Source of the DNA: Gemmatales bacterium
GTDB taxonomy: Bacteria; Planctomycetota; Planctomycetia; Gemmatales; HRBIN36
Direction of reading: 5' to 3'
NCBI GenBank assembly: GCA_025055835.1
Contig: JANWWR010000075.1
Coordinates: 1 to 44,308 of the forward strand
Length of the DNA stretch: 44,308 nucleotides
The notes beneath the pieces are model-generated. The model saw only the letters and a program-made list of their open reading frames with translations, was not told where the DNA came from and did not search any database. The translations under genes were made by a program, and so were the position numbers. Positions 36,785 through 44,308 of this stretch are shown here, in pieces. The first letter of the stretch is position 1; the number at the start of each line of letters is the position of its first letter.

Positions 36785-39616
36785 ATGTCCACGCAAGCCT
36801 ACGATCCGCTGGAACTTTACTTCGCCCTCGCTGCCGGAGGTCTGGCCGCCGTCTGGGTGCTGCTCGGCCTGTACCTGGCCAGTTCGACGCTGACCACGGG
36901 CAAAAAACAGCCCCGCACCGTCCTCCGCTGGCTGTGGGCCGGCGTCGCCCTGACCTGTGTGGTTCTCCTTGCCCTGACCATCAAGGTCTTTTCGCCGGTG
37001 GTGGCTGCCAGCCGGGTCGCCCCGCCGGAAACGAAGGCCGTCCTGCCGCCATTCGACTACAAGCTCTGGCACGCCCTGCCGGTGCAGCACGACGGCCGGG
37101 AGAAGCCATTCCAAAGCGCCGCCGGGGAGATCGTCCGCCACATCACGGGACGCACCCGCTTCGAGGGGGCCGATCCCGTCGCCGTCGTCCTGGCCTGGAA
37201 ACTCACGCATGGCCAGGGGGCTGGCGGCCAGTTCACCGATTGGGAGAACTATCCGTTCATCCTCTGCGATCACCATGACCTGCGGAAGGTCATCTTCACC
37301 GACAAACTCGGTCCCGACGCGAAGCTGACCGACGAACATCTGCACGGCAAGTACGTTTCTCCCGCCGATCTGCGTAACTCCGAGGGACTCCAGAAACTCC
37401 TCATGGAAGTGGGACAACTGCACGAAAAGTGGCGGGACAAGTACAGCCAGCACCTCACGCCGCTTCAACGGAAAGCCGAGGAGGTCTGGAACCGTTTCCG
37501 GGCTTACGAAAAGGTCAGCCAGACGCGCCTCATGGTCCCCTTGGCCCAATTCGTCGCTCCGCAATGGGCCGAGGCGACCACGCTGACCCTCGATCCCCCG
37601 CTCGGTTTGGCCGTCGCTGTCCGCGATCATCTCTGGGCCAATGACCTGCGTCGCTCTCGCGGCTCCTCGCCGGTGACTTCGATTCTTCAGGAAGACCCGT
37701 TCCACGTGGCGGCTCTCGACAAGGAGCCTCGTTCCGCCTGGCTGTCCATTGGCGAGATGCAGGCCTGCCTGCTCGACCCTGGCGTCTGGGCCGAACTCCT
37801 GCGGGATCGCTTGTCCCGCACGCCGCAACGCTACATCGCTCCGGAACGCCAACAGGCCCTGGCCCGTTTCCAGAAGCAGATTCAGGAAGGCACCGCCGAG
37901 CAGGCCCTGGCCGAGCTGGAGGAGCTTTTGCCGCAGATCAGCGAGGCCCGTGTTCGCGCTTTTCGCCAACGCTACGCCGGAGCGGATCGCGTCGATCAGC
38001 GGATTCTGAGCCAGGACGAACTCGTCCTGGGCATCACCGCCGCCGAGCGGACCAAGCTCGTTGAACGGCTCTCGGCCGTGCACGAGGACGCCGGTTCGAC
38101 GGACGGCGAGGTTCGCATCTACGTCCCGGTCATGGCCAACATTCTGCGGGAGATTCTGGACGAACGGGACCAGCGGCTCCTGGAGCAATTGGCCAATCAG
38201 GTCCGCCATGCCCGGGCCGACGGCTATCATCCCGAAGACCCGAAATGGCGAATGCTGCATCTGAATTATCTGGAAGGCCGCTTCCCCGACGTGTACCGCG
38301 AACTGCTTCAGTGGCAGCCGTTCCCCGAACAGCGGGCACGAGAGGCGCTCGCCGCTTACGGGGCAGTCGTGGAAGCCTATCGCTCCGGGGACGCCGACCG
38401 CTTCGCCACCGCCAGCCGGGAGTTCTTCGTGACCCTGCGGCAGGTCAGCGACTTGACCACGGCCGAGGGACTGATCGCCCATCTGCCGGACAATTCCGAG
38501 GTCAAAGCTGCCTACGAAGCGATGCTCAGCGCCGCCCAGTCGGGCCGGACCGACGACTTCGACGCCGCCACGAAGCGGTTCTTCGCCGCTGCCGCTGCTG
38601 CCGGCCGACCCGTGGAGCCTTATCCCGGCTGCAAGACCCTGGAACTCGAACTGCTTTTCAACCGCACTCAGCCGTTCATGTACGCCTGGATTCTCATGCT
38701 GGCGGCGTTGGCGTTGTTCATCGTCAGCATGATGTGGCGGTCGCCGATCCCCTACTCGCTGGCTTTCGTGGCCTATTTCGCCTCGCTGGCCTTCCAGATT
38801 TTCGGCTACTACTGTCGCATCGCCATCTCGGGGCGGGCCCCGGTCACGAACATGTACGAAACGGTGATCTTCGTCGGCTCCATGTCGGCCATTTTCGCTC
38901 TGGTGCTGGAGTTGATCTACCGACGCCGCGTGATCGGCCTGGCCGGGGCGTTCGTCGCCACGCTCGCCCTGGTGCTGGCCGACCAGATGTCGATGGTGCT
39001 CGATCCCAAGATCAGCCCGCTGACGCCGGTGCTGCGGAGCAATTTCTGGCTCATCATCCACGTCCTGACCATCGTGTCGAGTTACGCCGGCGGCACGCTG
39101 GCCTGGGGCCTGGGCAACATCACGCTGATCCTGCTGACCTTCGGCAAACCGAGCCGTGACCTGCTCAAGACCCTGTCGCACTACACCTATCGAGCCATCC
39201 AGATCGCCGTGCTGCTCCTGGCGGCGGGGACGTTCCTGGGCGGCTGGTGGGCGGCCTATTCCTGGGGCCGGTTCTGGGGTTGGGACCCCAAGGAAACCTG
39301 GGCCTTGATCGCCCTGGTCACCTACGTCATTCCGCTGCACATGCGCTACATCGGCTGGGTCAAAGACTTTGGTCTGGCCGTGGCGGCCGTGCTGTGCTAC
39401 GCCTCGATTGTCATGGCGTGGTACGGCGTCAACTTTGTGCTCGGAGCCGGGCTGCACAGCTACGGCTTCGGTGGCGGCGGGCCTTGGTGGGTCTTCTGGG
39501 CCGGGTTGCTCAATTTCCTGTGGGTGCTGATCGCCTGCGTGATCTACGTCTGGCGGCAGATTCCGTCCGGGGGGCCGACCGAGCCGGTGGAGTCCAAGGC
39601 CGCTGCGGCCGTGTGA
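36785..39616 (+). CDS. ccsA: Cytochrome c assembly protein CcsA with a very large extra domain
   Basis: 943 residues, about three times the usual CcsA length. Two N-terminal membrane segments (about 12-33 and 47-66) are followed by about 540 soluble residues, helical and rich in Ala/Glu/Arg, for which I recognise no domain. From about 617 the canonical CcsA/CcmF-like core appears, with six or more membrane segments. It includes SGRAPVTNMYET, a His near 758 in IIHVLTIVSSYAGG, the tryptophan-rich heme-handling WWD motif GGWWAAYSWGRFWGWDPKE near 818-836, and LHMRYIGW. GAGGGGG precedes the ATG. It converges on fbp with a 22-bp gap. Confidence 0.92.
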   Translation: MSTQAYDPLELYFALAAGGLAAVWVLLGLYLASSTLTTGKKQPRTVLRWLWAGVALTCVVLLALTIKVFSPVVAASRVAPPETKAVLPPFDYKLWHALPVQHDGREKPFQSAAGEIVRHITGRTRFEGADPVAVVLAWKLTHGQGAGGQFTDWENYPFILCDHHDLRKVIFTDKLGPDAKLTDEHLHGKYVSPADLRNSEGLQKLLMEVGQLHEKWRDKYSQHLTPLQRKAEEVWNRFRAYEKVSQTRLMVPLAQFVAPQWAEATTLTLDPPLGLAVAVRDHLWANDLRRSRGSSPVTSILQEDPFHVAALDKEPRSAWLSIGEMQACLLDPGVWAELLRDRLSRTPQRYIAPERQQALARFQKQIQEGTAEQALAELEELLPQISEARVRAFRQRYAGADRVDQRILSQDELVLGITAAERTKLVERLSAVHEDAGSTDGEVRIYVPVMANILREILDERDQRLLEQLANQVRHARADGYHPEDPKWRMLHLNYLEGRFPDVYRELLQWQPFPEQRAREALAAYGAVVEAYRSGDADRFATASREFFVTLRQVSDLTTAEGLIAHLPDNSEVKAAYEAMLSAAQSGRTDDFDAATKRFFAAAAAAGRPVEPYPGCKTLELELLFNRTQPFMYAWILMLAALALFIVSMMWRSPIPYSLAFVAYFASLAFQIFGYYCRIAISGRAPVTNMYETVIFVGSMSAIFALVLELIYRRRVIGLAGAFVATLALVLADQMSMVLDPKISPLTPVLRSNFWLIIHVLTIVSSYAGGTLAWGLGNITLILLTFGKPSRDLLKTLSHYTYRAIQIAVLLLAAGTFLGGWWAAYSWGRFWGWDPKETWALIALVTYVIPLHMRYIGWVKDFGLAVAAVLCYASIVMAWYGVNFVLGAGLHSYGFGGGGPWWVFWAGLLNFLWVLIACVIYVWRQIPSGGPTEPVESKAAAAV

Positions 39617-39638
39617 GGACGCAATCTCCTGAGCCGCC

Positions 39639-40637
39639 TCACAGAAAGCTCCGCAACAGTTCCACTTCCTCCCGGCTGCCGACGACCAGCGGCGTCCGCT
39701 GATGCAACGCCGTCGGCTGTAGGTCGAGGATCCGATTCATGCCGTCGGTCGCCAGGCCGCCAGCCTGCTCCGCAATGAACGCAATGGGATTGGCTTCGTA
39801 CAACAGACGCAATTTCCCCGAGGGATGCTGCCTCGTCGGCGGATAGAGGAAAATGCCTCCCTTGAGCAGCGTCCGGTGGAAGTCGGCGACCAGCGAACCG
39901 ACGTAGCGGGAGGAGTAAGTCCGCCCCGTCCTGCCGCTCCGCAAATGCCCGAGGAATCGCTGATAGCCTTCCGGGAACGTCTCGGCATTGGCCTCGTTGA
40001 CGGAATAGATGCTGCCGCAGGAAGGCATGCGGATGCTGGGATGGCTGATGATGAACGCCCCGATGGACGGATCGAGCGTGAAGCCGGTGACGCCGTCCCC
40101 GGTGGTGTACACGAGCACGGTCGAGGAGCCGTACACGACATAGCCCGCCGCCACCTGCCGATAGCCCGGCTGAAGCACGTCGTCGAGCGGAGGCCGACGG
40201 CACTCCGGATCGGGTTCCCGCCGCAGGATCGAGAAGATCGTGCCGACGCTGACGTTGACGTCGATGTTGCTGGAGCCGTCGAGCGGATCGAAGATCACCA
40301 CGTATCGGCCCAAGGCCCGGTCCCGTTCGGCGACGAGCGGCTCGGCATTCTCTTCGGAGGCCATGACGGCGACGTTGCCTCGGCTGCCCAGGCAATGGAG
40401 CAGGGCACGATTGGCCAGGACGTCGAGCTTCTGCACGGCCTCGCCCTGGACGTTGACCTGCCCGACGGACCCGAGCACATCGAGCAGGCCGGCCCGCCGC
40501 ACCTGAGCGGAGATGACCTTGCAGGCCAGCGTGATGCCCGACAACAGCCAGGAAAACTCGCCGGTGGCGTGTGGATGACGACGTCGCTGTTGCTCGAGGA
40601 TGTGTTGTTCAACCGTCAGCAAAGGCGGCGGATTCAT
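39639..40637 (-). CDS. fbp: Fructose-1,6-bisphosphatase class I
   Basis: 332 residues with the class I metal site: SEENAEP near 93-99 and FDPLDGSSNIDVNVSVGTIFSI near 115-136. SSRYVGSLVADFHRTLLKGGIFLYP, the sugar-phosphate site, and LLYEANPIAFIAEQAGG follow. It dephosphorylates fructose-1,6-bisphosphate for gluconeogenesis. The gene is isolated: it converges on ccsA and is divergent from phoH with a 110-bp gap. Confidence 0.96.
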   Translation of the reverse strand: MNPPPLLTVEQHILEQQRRRHPHATGEFSWLLSGITLACKVISAQVRRAGLLDVLGSVGQVNVQGEAVQKLDVLANRALLHCLGSRGNVAVMASEENAEPLVAERDRALGRYVVIFDPLDGSSNIDVNVSVGTIFSILRREPDPECRRPPLDDVLQPGYRQVAAGYVVYGSSTVLVYTTGDGVTGFTLDPSIGAFIISHPSIRMPSCGSIYSVNEANAETFPEGYQRFLGHLRSGRTGRTYSSRYVGSLVADFHRTLLKGGIFLYPPTRQHPSGKLRLLYEANPIAFIAEQAGGLATDGMNRILDLQPTALHQRTPLVVGSREEVELLRSFL

Positions 40638-40734
40638 TCAGCGATTCCTCTGTCTTCCCCGGGCTGTTCGCGTCGTGGATTCCGACACGGCCATTGTATC
40701 CCGTACGGAGTCCCCTCGCGGCTTCGTGTCGCGG

Positions 40735-40740
40735 TATAAT
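40735..40740 (+). promoter_or_regulatory. Perfect -10 hexamer just before phoH
   Basis: TATAAT ends seven bases before the phoH ATG at 40748. If used, transcription would start at about the ATG itself and the mRNA would be leaderless. No TTGACA-like -35 lies 16-18 bases upstream. Confidence 0.35.
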
Positions 40741-40747
40741 TAGGGCA

Positions 40748-41704
40748 ATGGTATCCGTGATCGAATTTGAAGACCGAGACGAGGCCTTGGCGGTTCTGGG
40801 CACCCGCGACCAGTATGCCCGGATGCTCCGCGAACAATTCGGCCTGAAGGTCGTGCCGCGGGATACGACGGTGCATCTGGAGGGCACGGAAGCGGCGGTT
40901 GGCTACGCCGAGCGGGTCATCGAACAGCTGCGGCAACTGGCCCGGCATGGCCCGATCAAGCCGTCCGATGTGCAGACCGTCGTGGATTTGGTCAAAGGCC
41001 GGGGCGACTTGAGCGCCGCCGACCGCACCGCCGCCGTGGTCGGACCCGGAAAAAGCATCCGGCCCAAGACCGACGGCCAGGCCCGCTACGTCAAGGCGAT
41101 GCAGGACAACGACGTGATCCTGTGCGTCGGTCCCGCCGGCACGGGCAAGACCTACCTGGCCGTCGCCTTCGCCGTCAACGCCCTCCGCCAGGGACAAATC
41201 CGCCGCATCGTCCTGTGCCGACCGCTGGTCGAGGCCGGGGAGAAGCTCGGCTACCTGCCCGGCGACATCGCCGCCAAGGTGAATCCGTACATCCGCCCCC
41301 TGCTCGACGCGATGGATGACATGATGCCCATCGAGCAGGTCCGCCGCTACCTGGAGCTGGAGCTGATCGAAATCTCGCCCCTGGCCTTCATGCGCGGCCG
41401 GACCATCAACCACGCCGCCATCATCCTCGACGAGGGGCAGAACACCACGGTGCCGCAGATGCGGATGTTCCTGACCCGCATGGGCATCGGCTCCAAGATC
41501 ATCGTCACCGGCGACATCACCCAGGTGGACTTGCCCAAGGACACCCGCAGCGGGCTGGCCGACGCCATCCAACGACTCAAGGACATTGAACGAGTCGCCA
41601 TCATCCACCTGAGCGAGAAGGACATCGTCCGGCATCAGCTGGTGCAGCAGATCGTCGAAGCCTACGAGGACGCTCCCAAGGGCCGGCGCGGCCGTCATGG
41701 CTGA
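40748..41704 (+). CDS. phoH: PhoH family ATPase
   Basis: 318 residues: an N-terminal KH-like RNA-binding module (about 25-75, including VHLEGTEAAVGYAERVIEQL), then a P-loop ATPase with Walker A GPAGTGKTYLAVA. RPLVEAGEKLGYLPGD, FMRGRTINHAAIILDEGQN (Walker B) and the sensor GSKIIVTGDITQVDLP follow. PhoH proteins are thought to act in RNA metabolism or ribosome assembly and often neighbour ybeY, which is absent here. The frame stays open far upstream, but the family N-terminus fits 40748. It converges on the helicase gene with only five bases between stops. Confidence 0.93.
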   Translation: MVSVIEFEDRDEALAVLGTRDQYARMLREQFGLKVVPRDTTVHLEGTEAAVGYAERVIEQLRQLARHGPIKPSDVQTVVDLVKGRGDLSAADRTAAVVGPGKSIRPKTDGQARYVKAMQDNDVILCVGPAGTGKTYLAVAFAVNALRQGQIRRIVLCRPLVEAGEKLGYLPGDIAAKVNPYIRPLLDAMDDMMPIEQVRRYLELELIEISPLAFMRGRTINHAAIILDEGQNTTVPQMRMFLTRMGIGSKIIVTGDITQVDLPKDTRSGLADAIQRLKDIERVAIIHLSEKDIVRHQLVQQIVEAYEDAPKGRRGRHG

Positions 41705-41709
41705 TCCGA

Positions 41710-43827
41710 TCAGGCCGCCTTGCGTTGCCGCTGAGGTGTCAATCCGAACAAGCCGAAGATTTCCTCCTCGGACATGCCCAGGGAGGCCGGCGCGTCGTTC
41801 TGCCCGATGAGTTCGCTGAACAACTGCCGCTTCCGGTCGAGCACTTCGCAGATGCGTCCTTCGATGGTGTTCTGCACGACGAAGCGGGTGACGAAGACCG
41901 GATCCCGCTGGCCGATCCGGTGGGCGCGGTTGATCGCCTGATCCTCCACGGCAGGGTTCCACCAGCGGTCGAAGAGGAAGACGTAGTTGGCGAACTGAAG
42001 GTTCAGCCCGACGCTGCCCGTGCCATAGCTCATCAGCAACACGTGCTTCCGCGAATCTTCCCGAAACGCCTTCAGCACTGTTTCTCGCTCCCGAGGCGGA
42101 ACTCTGCCGTGATAGACCAGTGGACCGAACTCGGCGAGTTCCCGGGCAAGGATTTCCAGTGGCTCGATCCACTGCGAGAAGACGATCGCCTTGCGTCCGC
42201 TGTCGGCGACCTCCGCCAGGTCAGCAAGCAGGGCTTCGAGCTTGCCGCTCTGGCCCGTCACGGGATCAAAGTTGCAGATCTGCTTCAGCCGCAGAATCAA
42301 TTCAAAGACATGCTGCACCGTGATCGTCTCGCCCAGGGCGTTGAGCCGGACGACGCCTTCGGACTCCGCCAGCTGATAGCTTTGCCGCTGGGCCGGTGTC
42401 AGTTCGACAAAGGTATCGCGGATGATCTTGGGCGGCAGGTCGTCGAGGACGTCTTCCTTAATTCGGCGAAGGATGTAGTCGCTGGTCAGGCTCGGCAGGC
42501 GTTTCGTCGGCGTCTCTGGCGGAATGTGGCCCGGCTTGACGTAGGCGAACAGGCTGATGAGATCGTCGGGCCGGTTCTCGATCGGAGTGCCGGTCAAGGC
42601 CCAGCTCCGCTCCCGCGGAATGCTGCGGACCACCTGGGCGGTGCGGGAGTCGCGGTTTTTGATCCGCTGGGCCTCGTCGAGAATGACCAGGTCGAAGCGG
42701 GGCGGATTTTCCGAAGAAATTCCGGCACCCTTTGCTTCCTCGTCCACGCCATCGGCAGGAGCGAAGAAGGCGGCATCGCGGGTCAGCAGTTCGTAGTTGA
42801 CCAGCTTGACCGGGCAATTGGAAACCCGCCAGGCGATGCGTCGGGCCTCGGCGTCGCCGCCGATGACTTCATGGGGCAGGTCGGCTGCCCAGGTTCGCAG
42901 TTCCCGGACCCAGTTGGGCACAAGCGGCTTGGGACAGACGATGAGGGCATTGCGGATCAGCCCGCCGTGAAACAGCAACCGCATCGCCAGGATGGCTTGT
43001 ACGGTCTTTCCCAAGCCCATCTCGTCGGCCAGCAACGCCGAGTAGCGAGGCATCAAGAAAGCGATGCCTTCGAGTTGATAGGGATACGGCTGGAAGGGCA
43101 GATCCAATTGCCTGCCGACCAGCAGGTTCTCCAGCGGCGGTTGGAGCAGATAGAGCAGGCGTTCCCGGAGCGTGGCCGTCTCCGGCGGCGGCACAGCCCG
43201 CACACGATTCTTCCGCCGACCCGGCAGCGTCATCACACCGATTTCACCCCTCAGAGCCGGGGCAGTCAGCCCCCCGGTGTCACCCCTCAGAGCCGGAGGC
43301 GTCAGCCCCCCGGTGTCTTCCCCGCGAGCCGAGGCCGTCGCTTCTTCACCCAGGCGAGCCGAGGCCGTCAGGCCTCGGGTCCCCCCCACCATCGGCGTCG
43401 GAAACCGCCACGCCTCGACGCGCACTTCCAGCCCCAGTTTGCCGAGCGAACGAACCCAAGGCACTTCGCGCAGAAGCCGAACCGTACGTCCTCCGATTGA
43501 GCCGACCGAGCAACGCACCGCCTCGCTCCTCGGTTCCGGCAACTTGACGGGAAGGTCTGTCACTTCGATGGGAAATCGCGCATCCGCCCTCACGAGCAGA
43601 TTCCGCCCCCGCCGCGCCGAAGCCATGAGCGCTCCACTTTCTCCAAACCGAGCGGAGGGAGTCAGCCCTCCAGTATCACCCGGGTGAGCCGAGAGCGTGT
43701 CACCCGGGCGAGCCGAGAGCGTGTCACCCAGGCGAGCCGAGGGCGTGTCACCCAGGTGAGCCGAGGGCGTAAGCCCTCGTGTCCCCCCCGCCCCTCCCCC
43801 CTGCCCCATTTCGACGTCAGGCGGCAC
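41710..43827 (-). CDS. SNF2-family (HepA/RapA-like) helicase with repeat-derived insertions
   Basis: 705 residues. From about 230 it is a SNF2 ATPase: motif I DEMGLGKTVQAILAM, motif Ia IVCPKPLVPNW, motif II ILDEAQRIKNR (DEAQ, not DEAH), motif III LTGTPIENRP. The second lobe has KAIVFSQW, MSYGTGSVGLNLQFANYV and motif VI QAINRAHRIGQ. The N-terminal part contains two blocks of low-complexity repeats (residues about 15-72 and 148-198, with LTPSAR and GDT recurring). They enclose a normal-looking segment (RNLLVRADARFPIEV onward). It starts at GTG 43827, overlapping the stop region of the preceding gene by 11 bases, so the two are translationally coupled. It probably remodels nucleic acid-protein complexes. 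Confidence 0.93.
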   Translation of the reverse strand: MPPDVEMGQGGGAGGTRGLTPSAHLGDTPSARLGDTLSARPGDTLSAHPGDTGGLTPSARFGESGALMASARRGRNLLVRADARFPIEVTDLPVKLPEPRSEAVRCSVGSIGGRTVRLLREVPWVRSLGKLGLEVRVEAWRFPTPMVGGTRGLTASARLGEEATASARGEDTGGLTPPALRGDTGGLTAPALRGEIGVMTLPGRRKNRVRAVPPPETATLRERLLYLLQPPLENLLVGRQLDLPFQPYPYQLEGIAFLMPRYSALLADEMGLGKTVQAILAMRLLFHGGLIRNALIVCPKPLVPNWVRELRTWAADLPHEVIGGDAEARRIAWRVSNCPVKLVNYELLTRDAAFFAPADGVDEEAKGAGISSENPPRFDLVILDEAQRIKNRDSRTAQVVRSIPRERSWALTGTPIENRPDDLISLFAYVKPGHIPPETPTKRLPSLTSDYILRRIKEDVLDDLPPKIIRDTFVELTPAQRQSYQLAESEGVVRLNALGETITVQHVFELILRLKQICNFDPVTGQSGKLEALLADLAEVADSGRKAIVFSQWIEPLEILARELAEFGPLVYHGRVPPRERETVLKAFREDSRKHVLLMSYGTGSVGLNLQFANYVFLFDRWWNPAVEDQAINRAHRIGQRDPVFVTRFVVQNTIEGRICEVLDRKRQLFSELIGQNDAPASLGMSEEEIFGLFGLTPQRQRKAA
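43254..43380. repeat. Four palindromic elements in frame inside the helicase gene, block 2
   Basis: Elements start at 43254, 43290, 43326 and 43356 (plus-strand GAGCC). Those at 43254-43278, 43290-43314 and 43356-43380 are complete 25-mers with paired arms (the last with GAGGCC / GGCCTC). The one at 43326 has lost its right arm. Spacings are 36, 36 and 30 nt, all multiples of three. On the coding strand they read as GGLTAPALRGD-like units. Confidence 0.92.
43650..43782. repeat. Five palindromic elements or half elements in frame inside the helicase gene, block 1
   Basis: Elements start at 43650, 43686, 43710, 43734 and 43758. The first (43650-43674) and last (43758-43782) are complete 25-mers. 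The three between are half elements (GAGCCGAG[AG]GCGTGTCACCC), forming 24-nt tandem units. Spacings are 36, 24, 24 and 24 nt, so the frame is kept. The coding strand reads as units like LSARPGDT. Confidence 0.92.
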
Positions 43828-44308
43828 GGTTCATCGCTCCCGCCCGTCGGGCTTCGCTCAGGGCCTCTCGAATCCGCGTGAACGGTTCCAACAAGTCGCT
43901 GGCGAATTCGATGTGATCCAAGACCTGGCGAATGGCTGGTTCATCATTGGGGAAGCGAGGATGGCAACGGAACGTGGATTCGCCGCTCCCTGGCGGTCGC
44001 GGCTCTGTTATGGGTCGCGGTCGCGGCTCAGTTATCAGTCGCGGCTCCGTTATTGGTCGCGGTTGCGGCTCTGTGACCAGTTGCGGCTCAGCGAGCAACT
44101 GTGGTTGCGGCTCAGTGAGCAATCGCGGGTCAGGCATTGGAGCGGTAATCCACGCCACGGGAACGTCGACGTGGCGACGCAGTTCCAACAGTTCCTCACA
44201 GTCGCACAGCACCGCCTGAACCGGAACCGGGGACTTTTCCACCAGCGTCTTGCCGATCAGATCGGCAAACAGATACGGCTTGAGCGTCGGTCCGTAGAGA
44301 ATCTGGTG
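43817..44308 (-). CDS. Unknown protein coupled to the helicase, C-terminal part (runs off right edge)
   Basis: The frame is open from the window edge to the stop at 43817, giving 163 visible residues. The visible sequence begins HQILYGPTLKPYLFADLIGK and contains CDCEELLELRRHVDVPVAWI. A Pro/Glu repeat tract (TEPRPRPI-like, about residues 65-103) follows, then a helical end (AIRQVLDHIEFASDLLEPFTR). A GTG at 44242 could start a 141-residue form, but the upstream residues look like coding sequence, so I treat it as partial. I recognise no family. It overlaps the helicase start by 11 bases, so its function is probably tied to that helicase. Confidence 0.65.
   Translation of the reverse strand, partial: HQILYGPTLKPYLFADLIGKTLVEKSPVPVQAVLCDCEELLELRRHVDVPVAWITAPMPDPRLLTEPQPQLLAEPQLVTEPQPRPITEPRLITEPRPRPITEPRPPGSGESTFRCHPRFPNDEPAIRQVLDHIEFASDLLEPFTRIREALSEARRAGAMNRAA
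43990..44140. repeat. Pro/Glu-coding tandem repeat tract
   Basis: Imperfect short direct repeats built on GGTCGCGG and CGCGGCTC on the plus strand, read on the minus strand as TEPRPRPI / TEPQPQLL units. It does not form the palindromes of the 25-nt family. Confidence 0.7.

Noticed and set aside
35318..39457. A 1379-codon open frame on the minus strand opposite resB and ccsA, and a similar 756-codon one at 3824-6094 opposite the metallophosphoesterase and yidC
   Set aside because: Their translations are low-complexity and unlike any family, while the plus-strand genes have clear motifs. Long antisense frames are expected from GC-rich codon usage.
39612..39652. GTGAGG / CCTCAC hairpin between ccsA and fbp as a bidirectional terminator
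   Set aside because: Only six base pairs with a long loop and no U tract on either strand.

Overview
The window is a gene-dense, GC-rich bacterial chromosome segment with 33 protein-coding genes (two cut by the window edges), one SRP RNA and no rRNA or tRNA that I can see. The gene content points to a planctomycete, most likely of the Gemmataceae/Gemmatales type. The indications are a Ser/Thr kinase with MJ0042-type zinc ribbons beside an FHA membrane protein and a PP2C phosphatase, two GroEL paralogues around one GroES, an RpoN gene in a dnaX-ybaB-recR cluster, System II cytochrome c biogenesis with a very large CcsA, and Gly/Pro-rich secreted proteins. The family-level placement is an inference, not a measurement.

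Layout. 1-2.2 kb: holA (partial, leftward), then a divergent long coiled-coil protein. 2.3-4.8 kb: a secreted protein with its own terminator, a degenerate receiver-domain protein and a metallophosphoesterase. 4.9-10.3 kb: a yidC / VWA-protein / mnmE operon. 10.4-16.2 kb: a signalling island with a leftward three-gene operon (FHA membrane protein, zinc-ribbon Ser/Thr kinase, pseudokinase-PP2C fusion) and, divergently, a STAS anti-anti-sigma factor with an RsbW-like kinase. 16.3-20.8 kb: mutS, rsmD and a CCA/poly(A) polymerase family gene. 21.0-24.7 kb: a cysteine desulfurase, then pyrB-pyrC. 25.0-28.7 kb: groEL-groES-groEL ending in a clear terminator. 28.8-34.0 kb, leftward: SRP RNA, a small unknown gene, dnaX, ybaB, recR, rpoN. 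34.1-39.6 kb: a secreted beta-rich protein (leftward) and resB-ccsA. 39.6-44.3 kb: fbp (leftward), phoH (rightward), and a leftward pair made of a partial unknown gene and a SNF2-family helicase.

The most unusual structure is a dispersed family of 25-nt palindromic elements (GAGC, a variable arm, a GTMAG-like core, the complementary arm, GGT). It appears in three settings: in clusters on both sides of the cysteine desulfurase gene, inside the coding sequence of mnmE, and inside the coding sequence of the SNF2 helicase. In the two genes, element halves have become tandem repeats with periods of 24, 30 or 36 nt, so the reading frame is kept. The left and right desulfurase flanks resemble each other, and the desulfurase stop codon lies inside a half element. 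This looks like a REP/RPE-like palindromic element that tolerates, or exploits, insertion in coding DNA. No transposase is visible in the window.

Other notable items are a VWA domain apparently nested inside another VWA domain, a pseudokinase-phosphatase fusion, and a receiver domain whose phospho-acceptor Asp is Asn.
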